From Phascolomyces articulosus (Eukaryota > Mucoromycota > Mucoromycetes > Mucorales > Lichtheimiaceae): a stretch of DNA of 64,000 bases. The translations under genes were made by a program, and so were the position numbers. Location: positions 62,001-126,000 of the forward strand of contig JAIXMP010000029.1 in assembly GCA_025677815.1 (NCBI GenBank). Reading direction: 5' to 3'. This document shows positions 27,306 through 37,055 of this stretch, one piece after another. The notes under the pieces are model-generated. The model was not told the origin of the DNA. It saw nothing but the letters and a program-made list of their open reading frames with translations, and searched no databases. How positions within the stretch are numbered: position 1 is the first letter of the stretch; each line of letters starts with the position of its first letter.

Positions 27306-29570
27306 CATTTGTACCCAAATACTTATATAATATTTTACAATCTCAAGTCCAACATACACTTTTCTTTGCTTCATGTGAAAAATATAAAAGGTAATAGGAA
27401 AATAAAGACGATAAGAATACTCAGAGACTGTTATAAAGATTTTATTTCATAAAAGTAACGTTGATCCAACTATCTAATAAAATTGAGGTCCTTTTATACT
27501 TTTCGATGAAATGTTTATTTCTAAATATTTATTTAATGTCAGGTGCATGTTTATGAGTCCATAGAGATGAGGATTGGTGTTTATTATTGTTAATTTATGC
27601 CTTCTGCTAAGAGGGCGTTATTTATTTCTTATTTTCTTATTGGTGAATATGTATAACGTTCTGATTCACCTCATTCCATAAACATGGCGTTCTTCTATTT
27701 TATTTATTATTTATTCTTTTCTTCCTCATTTTAATTTAGATACACCTTGCATACAGAATATTAAAAATCAAGTTGCCTTTTTTATTTGTATTCAAGAAAT
27801 CCATCTACATTGAATGGTTTTGACTATTCTTTTCCTACGGACACGGTACTTCATATAACCCACACCACGCAGATATTCCCCTATACACCACTTTTTATTT
27901 CATATATCCTACATTATGCAGATATTCCCTCACATACCATTTTACCAGTAAAAGTTTACGCACATCATAAAAGCAATCGTCTATCATTTTTTATTGTGGC
28001 TTATGTTGACACTCTTCGTATTCATACATCAACAATGAAGCATTATGCAAACACTAGGACAATAGCATTGTCAGAGCTGGCAGTTTATATTATGAAGCTT
28101 TTATAATTTGTTATACTAATCAAAAATGAGTTTATCAATATAATACTAACAGCTAATTGAGCATATATCAATCTACCAAATTATAAAATTGACTTGTAAA
28201 TGGTAAAATATAAACCATCCTTATCCCATCTGGATAAGCTCAGAATAAAAACAATACAGAAACAGCCAAGTTGAAATAAATATAGTGAGGTCCATTTGCA
28301 ACTTTTGGGTGCATATAAATATATTCTTCGAAGTCTTAGTACATATTTTAATATATGTATAGGCTCGCAAGCGTATAATATATTACATGTGTATCATGGT
28401 GTGAACATTTGGCTATGGATTACATAATTTTAGGTTGTGCATATAATTATAGATGTTATTTTTTACGCATATGACCATTAACAGCGCGACTGGTAATATT
28501 CAATCCTTCAAAGTACTGGGAAAGTAGATCAGTTGTTATATCATTACAACTAATTATTAGTTGCTTATGTATTTTTTTGAGAGATAGAAACAATAGGTTT
28601 TTATTGAGCTTTGATTTAGCACCGGTCTTTTTGGACGAGCCAACAGGAAGTCCTATAACCCGATCGTTGGATATCTAGTTTCACTGATGTGTGCCTCGTA
28701 TTGTAGTCGATTAATCCGAAGTAGCTTTGACTGCAGCTACTTTAATCGACATACTTTTGTTTTCTTGTAATAAATTAATTAGTTTGGCAATTTTGGTATT
28801 ATTTTTTTTGTGTGTATGGGCCGCGAGGTTGACGCGAAGGCTCATTATTACTACTGGTAAATCTATTGGATTTTTTCCCTCTATCTTTTGTTTATAATTG
28901 ATGCCTGCAGCACCTTCCACAGTTCAAATAATTTTGGAGAAGAATAATTCTCTCATCAGTGGTAGCAACATAACCATCGTTGATGTTGTCGTCCTCCACG
29001 GTAGTAGTAAACATACAATAATGAAGGTACTCAAAAACAAGCAAAAACGTCTTTTCTTATCATAACCTTAACACTACATTATGTTAGTTGTTTAAACTCG
29101 TAATCATCCAATTTTTGGATGTGAGTAGCTTTGGTTGGCTTGGCATGATAACTTTTAAAGGATAGTAGCTCAATTTTGTTCAGTATCACAATTTGGAAAC
29201 TGAAGCTCGTTTTCAAAACCATGCCTCATTTTTTTTTCACATGGCCAAATTCAATTTCCCACGCTGTACATATTTATCATAATTGTTAAACTCTTTGTCT
29301 TTTGTTATTCATTTTTTCGGCCAAATTTACATTCTTTCCAAGAAACTGTTTCTTTCTAAATCTTGGGTTCGCCTTACGATTTCTTCTGCGTGCATCCACG
29401 TTCTTACAAACCCGACAATTTTTTTTTCGCCTTTCAAAATGTCACAGTTCCAGATTAAAAAGTGATAAACAGATCTTAAATCAAGCACTGCTAGCGTGTG
29501 TTCCTTTTTCTAGTTTTTGCTGAACATCATAACTCAGAAACGCATTCTGTTTTCTTACTGATTTCCAATT
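27306..29570. other. Accessory intergenic DNA with coding remnants
   Basis: AT-rich. A 106-codon plus-strand frame at 27786-28106 contains an internal near-repeat (CAGATATTCCC with flanks, twice about 55 bp apart), but its protein looks random. On the minus strand, 29040-28710 reads as two frame-shifted pieces (VEDDNINDGYVATTDERI, then EGAAGINYKQKIEGKNPIDL), probably a dead exon. I cannot assign either. Confidence 0.35.
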
Positions 29571-31858
29571 AAAATGAATATGATAACATTCAGCACATAC
29601 ACGACTAATTTAAAACGCGTCTGGAACCATTTGTTCAAGAGGTTCAACCACAAGAACAACATTGAAGTAAGCGAACTGTTTTCTTATCAATTGTGATTTT
29701 TGTTGTTGATAGTAGAACTTTTAAGAAGAATCTGACTGGAAACACATGGCTGCAAAAATATTGTCTTTTATAGATTTACCAAAACAAAAACAGAATATTT
29801 AATGAAGGTTCAATAAATTTTGATTTCGAGTGAAAAGGTGTAAGCTTGAAATCTTTTCTTTATTATAGTCTCTTGCTTACAGGGTATTAATTGTAGTTGT
29901 ATTTTTTTTATAGGGAGCCAAATCTACAAACTAAAGAAAAAGGAGCACCAGCAAATCGGTTATCCAAAGTGTACCCTCATCTTCCTCTTTATCAACAAAC
30001 ACAACAAAACGAGTTAGTATTATTTTTATAATTGACTTGTCTCTTTCCTCTTTTTATATCTGAAACTAATTCAATAAAACAAAGAATGTATGTCGAGTTC
30101 TTGAATAATGAAAATGCACCAGAAGCAAATCTTGTAGTTGAACCAAAAAAGGTAATTAAAGAGTTGTCTATCTCAGTTATGTTCGATATATGGGTATTCA
30201 TGCACTTTTATGCTATAGTGGAAAGTTGGTGAAGTTGAAGCTGTCAAAAAATTTCTTGAATATCGAGCCCAGTCAATTGTAAAAGCAAAAGCAGGACAGT
30301 CGATCTCAGTTCATGAAGAACTGTAAGTGTTTATATTCATTTAAAAGAACCCTTGGTTTATGTAGCTACGAAGCTAACAATACTTTTGGCTTACGTTTCG
30401 AATTCACTATCGTAGGTCACTGAACTGTATCATTTTGGTTGATGGCATGAATTCCTTGGATAGCTCAGATCTTGAGTATGGGTTTGAATCCGCTACATGG
30501 GAATCGATGGTAAAAGAGTGTCAAGATCGATACGAAATTGATGACTTGCCTGCTGAAACGGAATTAGCTATCACCACGATCACAAAGGTAAAAATACTCA
30601 ATACTCAATTCAGAAAAGTGATACTTTGTTGTGATTACTAACGTACCAATAAACGCATATACTGTACAGGCTGCTCGACAGGATTTTTCCAGGGTCGACA
30701 GCAGCATTAAAAAGCTTCCAGATGGTGATGATAAAGGTTTGATCGAGGAGTCGTTACGAAGTTTGTGAGTACACTACAACATTTGGTTTTCTTATAATAT
30801 CCACCAACATTATTATCATGACCTATTAATTTTTGATACATTATATATCTTTGGCAGGGTCTCTCGATACGCTCCCAACACATCAAACAAAGTTACCAAA
30901 CTTGAAAGTTCATTTACCATGGAAGTTGTAGACCCTGTATTATTGCCATTTCTAAAAGAAAATGGCATGCTTTCAAGAAAAGGGTATGTAAATTATTCGA
31001 TTAATACATTTGTTCCCATGGTAGTGTATTTTTTAGAAGGGTATATGTCATTTTACATATAATAATTTACTTGTAGAACCGATGGCAAGGTGCCTGACGC
31101 TGCCAATAATAATAAAAAAGATATTCAATTTTCTGACTTGTCAGTTTTTTTTAAGTACGGTGAAGACCTTCCCCAAGAAGGGTTGGTGATGGTGGAAATC
31201 AAACCACCGATAAAAGTTAACAACGGCCATCGACCTGATTACGTAAAGCTCGGTAACGAGCTGAAATCTTGTATCGATAAAATGGTCAAGGATGGTTTGG
31301 ACGATGAAGATATTGTTGTAACAGGAGTGCTAATTGAAGGTAATAATGGGTGTGATAATAATGCTTGTTGCTCACGTGATTAAACATAGGCTTCATGTGC
31401 ACTGTCTTCGTAATGGATCTGGTATATCAAGCTACATACCGAATGATCCCTATTGCTGTCTTTCACCTACCACGAAGCAGACATGATTTCATTGTCCTTC
31501 CACAAGCATATGAATCTCTTTTAAAAGTTCGAGTAAGTCTAACTAAAGCTTTTTTTTTTCTTCACTTACCACTTAAAAATGAATTAATTACTCACACATA
31601 ATATTTATAGAATCTCATGCTTTCAAGTGCTCAAAAATGCTTTGCATTTTATAGAAAAAAAGAAAGAAAGACAATCCGGGATCAGTATGTTGTAGAATCC
31701 ATCACTACTCCAATATTGCAAACGTCTTCGAAGATAGTAGCTCCAGGTCTACCAGTTCAAGCTAGTTTGCTTAACACACTTCCTATATACCACAATGTCA
31801 TCATTATAAAAATACCTCCTGTCATATTTTTTATTATTTATGTTTTTACATGTTAATA
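29571..31858 (+). pseudogene. Copy A of the PD-(D/E)XK-like gene, broken at both ends
   Basis: A paralogue of the intact gene at 37056-39331. Its first exons are decayed. The piece matching B exon 1 keeps TTNLKRVWNHLFKRF. The matches to B exons 2 and 3 carry in-frame TAA codons (near 29720 and 29931). The match to exons 4 and 5 is readable (MYVEFLNNENAPEANLVVE). From about 30361 to 31712 it is almost identical to copy B and all exons there are open (30416-30587, 30670-30764, 30858-30983, 31077-31339, 31390-31532, 31611 on). After 31712 it diverges again, and a one-base deletion in TCTTCGAAGATAG shifts the C-terminus into about 45 unrelated residues. I call it a pseudogene whose middle was recently overwritten from B. 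Confidence 0.75.
30361..31712 (+). repeat. Near-identical 1.35-kb duplicate block, copy A
   Basis: Every landmark in this block matches the one at 37926-39277 with a constant offset of 7565 bp, introns included and with no indel. By eye I find about seven single-base differences. Flanking sequence on both sides is also homologous but clearly more diverged. Confidence 0.92.
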
Positions 31859-33118
31859 TAATGGTGAAAGATAAAAAAAAAAAATAAGATAGCTATTATA
31901 AGGAAAAGTCTAGCTATATAACCCATGAATAATTGTTTAAGTATTAAAAAGGATATTTTTGAAACTATTTTTTTAAAATAGGATAAAATATTATATATAG
32001 GAGTGAATGATGTGAGACTGAGGGAGAATCTTGAATATTTAAACGAACCGAAAGGGGATGTTAAGAAGAAACATAGAATCGATTGGAACTGAACGTGAAA
32101 ATTTTATGGCTGAAGAGCTCAAGGAAGCAAAACAGGACGAAAAAGGATGAATAAAACCAGACGACAGAAAAAAAAAGTTACAACACTAGCACAGAACGTC
32201 AAATAATAATAGTAATAATTAACGAATATTTAATACAGTTGCAAAATGAAATATTATTATATGCATGTATTTTGCATCATATCCAAAACTCTTTTTTCCA
32301 AAGTAATTCATTTGGTTAAAACGAAAGAGACATTGTATTTGGAATTGAATGGAACATTGTTGAAAAACAACACCAATATCATATTCATCAACGCATCAAC
32401 AATCGTAAATTCCTGGGTCTTCAGCTCTATTGCCACCCTCATTGCACATCAACAACCGAGTTAACTAGTGGCACATCAGATACAGCAGCACTAACAACTA
32501 CAATAAGCCCAACACTCTCACACATTAAAGTTTTATGCAATCCCAATAGTTCTGGTTTGAACTATTTGTATTTTTCTTCTTTCTTGTATGAATAATATAT
32601 TTATTGGGGCTCTAAATCCAAAATTATAATGACTATATTTCCTGGGAGGGGAGTACAAATGAGAATCTGGCAATGAGACTTTCTAAATATCGTTCAGCTG
32701 CTATAGACGACCACGGTTTTTCATCTAATACGCCAGCTCATGACCCAAATTGTTTGGAGTATTAATCCAAGCGCATCAAGGTTGTAGTGACAAAAAGGGC
32801 TATTTTCTGGAGTGGTTTGCAGTTTCGATGGGTTTTTTCTTCTTTGCTTCCTCTTCTTTCTCCTTTATTGTCTGTTCTGTAATCTCCTCTTTCATGTTTT
32901 TTCCATTAGCAGACATGATACCCATCGAAAACTTTGGTTAAAAAAAAGGCTCTTTGATACTCTTTATCGCCAACACATAAGCTCACACTCGATTATATTC
33001 CCATGCTGTTATACAATCCTTCTCTCGCTCATCATCACCTACTATGAAATAGTCAAAAAAGAAGCTTAAGTTAGACTAGAAACATTTCATTACAAAAAGC
33101 GATAAAAAAAAGAAATAT
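31859..33118. other. AT-rich region without a supported gene
   Basis: Lies between copy A and the tandem repeat. Short frames at 32246-32464 and 32750-33069 have compositionally biased products (Phe/Ser/Leu-rich) and no splice context. I see no element ends. Confidence 0.4.
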
Positions 33119-33700
33119 AGAATGGTGGTTGAGCAAGTAGATGGGCGAACAGATCTAAACGCTCCACAACCATTCAAGAAAAAAAAAGATACGTATTGAA
33201 TAAGGTGGAAAAAGGGGGCCAAATCATTCAATACAAATCCATTCGCAAATAGTTGTTAAACGAGTAAATGGGCGCACAGAAATAAACGCTTCACAACAAT
33301 TCACTCGGACGATCGTTAAATCATCCTTGGGAAAAAAAAAGAAATGCAGAATAGTAGTTGAGCAAGTAGATGGGCGAACAGATCTAAACGCTCCACAACC
33401 ATTCAAGAAAAAGGAAGATATGTATTGAACAAGATGGTGGGCATAGGGGGGCCAAATCATTCAATACAAATCCATTCGCAAATAGTTGTTAAACGAGTAA
33501 ATGGGCGCACAGAAATAAACGCTTCACAACAATTCACTCGGACGATCGTTAAATCATCCTTGGAAAAAAAAAAGAAATGCAGAATAGTAGTTGAGCAAGT
33601 AGATGGGCGAACAGATCTAAACGCTCCACAACCATTCAAGAAAAAGGAAGATATGTATTGAACAAGATGGTGGGCATAGGGAGCCAAATCATTCAAAACA
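33119..33700. repeat. Higher-order tandem repeat, period about 229-233 bp
   Basis: Two and a half copies of a unit, with the landmark ATGGGCG at 33141, 33268, 33370, 33501 and 33603. Each unit consists of two related but diverged half-units, A (TTGAGCAAGTAGATGGGCGA) and B (TTAAACGAGTAAATGGGCGC), spaced 127-131 and 102 bp apart, giving the order A-B-A-B-A. Copies of the full unit are nearly identical to each other, while A and B differ more. Both strands stay open through the unit. The plus strand reads VEQVDGRTDLNAPQPFKKK and VKRVNGRTEINASQQFTRT. Confidence 0.9.
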
Positions 33701-33977
33701 AATCGAAGGAAAACGAGTAACAGAAATGATACTTATAAGGTCCAACTGCACCAAAACAAAAGCTGAAACAAAGAATAGTACCATCTATAAATTTACACAA
33801 TCTACTGATTTAATAATGATTCAAGATGTTTGAGTATTTAAACATACCTAGTAACGAAGCTTGCGATTCTGGAAGAAAAGGCTGCGGAACAAGATCCAAT
33901 GATGACCAACCACCTTTAAAAATCACAAATAATGACGCAAGCAAAAAAATAAAATAAAAACTGCTTAAAACGGAAAT

Positions 33978-34445
33978 CCAAAACAAACATGATGGTGTAA
34001 GATCTATTGGAATCCAGCAAGATAAAGGAAGATATGATATACCCAATCTTTTTCATGGCTACTCTAGATATAGTTATATTACGATGATCAAGTAAAATAA
34101 ATGTAATTCTCCTTTGTATGTGGCAGGTTTATTTTTTTCACTATATTGGTAAAGTGGATAAATCTACATCAATGGAGACTGTGATAAATATATTTCAGGC
34201 TTCAATGACCAGAATGAATGTATATATCCAAAACAATCATGCTGGCACAAAGTATATTAGGATTTAACAAGGTAGAGTAAGATATATCAACCTTTTTTAT
34301 CATTGTTCAAAATATATTATTTATTATGATAATCAAGTAAAATAAATCCAAATCTTTTTTGTACGCATCAAATATATATTTTCTGTTACTACTGTGAGAA
34401 TGGATAAATCCGCTTCAACGGAAGTTGACATAAAAATATACTAAG
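33978..34445. repeat. Diverged direct repeat, period about 250 bp
   Basis: The segment beginning CCAAAACAAACATGATGG at 33978 is repeated in diverged form from 34228 (CCAAAACAATCATGCTGG). Shared later words include AAGATAT, GATCAAGTAAAATAAAT / AATCAAGTAAAATAAAT and GGATAAATC(T/C)(A/G)C(A/T)TCAA. It is an old tandem duplication. I see no coding function. Confidence 0.75.
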
Positions 34446-34861
34446 AAATGGGTGTCATGAAAAAATGTGCACATTCAAAAAGGTGCACCTTTTGAATAAA
34501 TCAATAAAAATTAAACTTATAAAAAAAATATCCTGTCGAACTGTTACATTCCATATATCAAACAGTAACATATTTATATGCAAGAAAAATTTAACAACAA
34601 TGAATATATACACCAATAAATCAGTATGATACTTCTACTGGGTATGTTAAAACTAAATTGCCTACAATTGAAATATACACTAGATCACCCGTTTTATCAT
34701 CAATGATTATATATTAATTATCAGCTATAGAGCCATATAACGTATATATTATAAAAATGAAGAATGTATAAAGATATAAAGACTTACTGTAGTTTAGAAA
34801 TTATTATTAATTATATGAAGAATAATTCTCGTTTTTTTTTCACTTAAAGGATCAAGCACAG

Positions 34862-34938
34862 AAAAAAAGGTGCACTTTTTCGATTTCACACTTGTTGGTG
34901 CGCCTTTTGCAGGTCACAAAAAAAGTGCACCTTTTTTT
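34862..34938. repeat. Inverted repeat around GGTGCAC (19-bp arms)
   Basis: The left arm at 34862-34880 (A7-GGTGCAC-T5) and the right arm at 34918-34938 (A7-GTGCACC-T7) are perfect reverse complements over 19 bp, separated by a 37-nt loop. A related near-palindrome, TTCAAAAAGGTGCACCTTTTGAA, lies at about 34466-34488. The two may mark the ends of a small element of about 470 bp. No target duplication was identified. Confidence 0.7.
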
Positions 34939-35109
34939 GTGTTTCCCCATAAAATATACCAAGAAATACATAGTAAAGCTGTTCTCGTTAACTTTCACAC
35001 CTCTTTATTTTCATAAAAAAAAAGGGAATTTTGGCTTTTTTTTTTGTATAAAGAAATTTTATTTTAAAACCGAGAATGGTTCAAAATTTACAAACATTTT
35101 AGTACTTTA

Positions 35110-35490
35110 CTAAGGGATACGCGGAAGAGAATTTTGTGCTTCAATTTGTTTGAGGGTTCTAATAGTGGATGTAATGACCCCATTAGGCCAAAAAGTTTGT
35201 TCATCAAAAATGAACCTCCAATGCGCTTGCCAAATGGATAAAATGGCACAACCGATGAATGTACGAAAAGAGATATGGGTAATATTTTGGAGTTCAAGAC
35301 TAGACGGTGGATTTACTGTTAAATGTTCGAAGGTAAGAAGATGTGGTTCTACAAGGAACCTTTCTGCCAAACCAGTCCAAACCAGTTTTTTTCAATTCGC
35401 ATTCCCAGAGAAAATGTTGATCTGTAACATCATGGGGGCAGGGAATTTTGGCTGTGAAATTAAAAGGGTCCACTATAGTAATCATCATTA
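35110..35490 (-). pseudogene. LINE reverse-transcriptase C-terminal fragment (zf-RVT-like)
   Basis: Read on the minus strand, the fragment gives FTAKIPCPHDVTDQHFLWECELKK, a Cys/His cluster like the zinc-binding segment after many non-LTR reverse transcriptases. A frame change is followed by LAERFLVEPHLLTFEHLT, FIGCAILSIWQAHWRFIFDE and FWPNGVITS, the usual tail after that segment. The frameshift coincides with a perfect 10-bp tandem duplication (CCAAACCAGT at 35367-35376 and 35377-35386 on the plus strand). The catalytic domains are absent. It is a 5'-truncated relic. Confidence 0.7.
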
Positions 35491-35493
35491 GTA

Positions 35494-35805
35494 GGGGATT
35501 TCAAATTGATTTTTGATTTTTGCGCGTTGGCACATATATATCAACCGCACGAACTCCACTTACCTCACGCGACATCAAGAATTTAATGACATTGTCGGCT
35601 TGAGCAAGAGTCCATTGGCGGTCAGAAACTTTTGGCATTGGTTAAAATTCAAAAATGATTTGAGTGAGGAAAATGTGTGTATTTGAGCAAGATTAAAGAG
35701 AAATGCGAGATAGTCCAACACGCAGCTTTAAACTTGCGCAATAGATTTTGGAGTCAATGCGCAAAAATAAGGTCCAACGCGCAAAAAAATCAATTTGAAA
35801 CTCCC
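35494..35805. mobile_element. 312-bp MITE with about 36-bp terminal inverted repeats and TA duplication
   Basis: The left end GGGGATTTCAAATTGATTTT and the right end (reverse complement GGGAGTTTCAAATTGATTTT) continue as matching ...TTTGCGCGTTGG, giving inverted ends that differ by a 5-bp indel and two bases. The element is flanked by TA on both sides (35492-35493, 35806-35807), as expected of Tc1/mariner insertion. A 45-codon minus-strand frame (35638-35501, MPKVSDRQWTLAQADNVIKF...) lies wholly inside and ends in the left repeat. It may be the remnant of an internal gene. Subterminal TGCGCAA words recur. Confidence 0.8.
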
Positions 35806-35879
35806 TATTATTGTTGTTACGATTAGTAAAATCAGGACACATAATTTACGACTTGTTGTTGGCTAGTGGTCATTGATTT

Positions 35880-36746
35880 TTTCTTGATTTTGTCGTATTT
35901 TGGACAAAGCCAAAATAAACGATTCGGTGGACTTTCCTTTCCATTGCAGCATTTGCATGGTGCGAGGCAATTTTTTGCCATATGACCAAGTAGTTGATTG
36001 CAATTATAACACGGCTTTGATGTTGATGGTTGTTATTGATGATTGCATTACTTTGATGTTATTTGATTGCTATTGTTGAACGCGGGTTGGTGAAAAAAGA
36101 TGTCCATGGATGCTGTATCAGATGCATATGTTGTGTACCCATTGGGCTAGAAACTCTATTGCTATAATACACCTATTGCGGATGCATCTGATTCTACTGT
36201 TGCTGTATCACTAATAAATGTAATGAGTTCATTTATAGCCATATCTTCATTCGATTGTTGACGAACACGTTCCAGATGGTCTGATCTTGATGATGGTCAG
36301 ATTTTTCTTCAACATTTGTGTGACGTGACGATGATAGAGTGTCCTTTTGTGCAGAGGGGTTGTTGATGTTTTTGACAAAATCGTTCAAAGCTTGTGCAGC
36401 TGTTTCTCGGATATTTGAGGATGTTACCATTTTTGAACCCTTCAGATGATCACGAAGTGGTTTTCTGGTATCTCGTTTTGCTTCTAGAATGGGTACTTCG
36501 AATATTTGCTCGCCCATTGACTACTAATTGGATGGTCAGCATTTTGTACATTTTTAGTTCACCCTTGCTGTTCTGGCTGTTATATCAGCTTGTGATGGTT
36601 TGGTAGTGGCTGATGGTCCTTCCCTTTGGATCCACGAAGGCACAATACAACGACTCTATGATTCTTTCAAATAAAGAAACCCACGACTTAGCATCATTGC
36701 TTTCATCATAAGTTGGGATCTTGAAGCTGATTCTTTGGCTATCCAT
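35880..36746 (-). pseudogene. Gag-like retroelement ORF fragment with zinc knuckle
   Basis: The minus-strand start at 36746 reads MDSQRISFKIPTYDESNDAK then SWVSLFERIIESLYCAFVDP, the usual N-terminal look of fungal retroelement gag/ORF1 proteins. Stops and frame changes follow. Fragments such as RETAAQALNDFVKNINNP lie in the middle. Near the end at 35967-36011 is CYNCNQLLGHMAKNC, a CCHC zinc knuckle with one extra residue (C-x2-C-x5-H-x4-C) followed by a second cysteine cluster (CKCC). It lies upstream of the LINE tail on the same strand with the MITE between, so both may come from one element. Confidence 0.6.
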
Positions 36747-37055
36747 GTTGTTTTGCGAATAATGAAAAAAAATGAAAGGGACAATAATACATAAAATATG
36801 ACTATAATAATCTCTTAAACTTGATGATTTTGGGGTCGATCTTATGTCAATTCATATGGGTAGGAGCGCAGCAGCTGCCACCGGGATAATAAAAAAAAAC
36901 TCCTTTCAGAAATGACAGAGTTAGGCTTTTTCTCTCTTTCCTAACAAATGGCTGATATCCTTGAAATCGAGAAACGTAAGATAAAGCAGGATAACAGTTG
37001 CCATGGAAACAGCCACTGATGAAGTTTTTTTTTAGATATTCAACAATATGTTTCC

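Noticed and set aside
27786..28106. 106-codon frame with internal near-repeat
   Set aside because: The product looks random and has no promoter or splice signals. The internal repeat is short and imperfect.
28700..29040. Minus-strand gene from VEDDNINDGYVATTDERI to VKATSD
   Set aside because: The two halves are in different frames without a usable intron between them. It is kept only as a remnant note.
33224..33696. Two similar 78-79-codon minus-strand frames as a gene pair
   Set aside because: They are simply the two copies of the tandem repeat read antisense. There is no evidence for coding.
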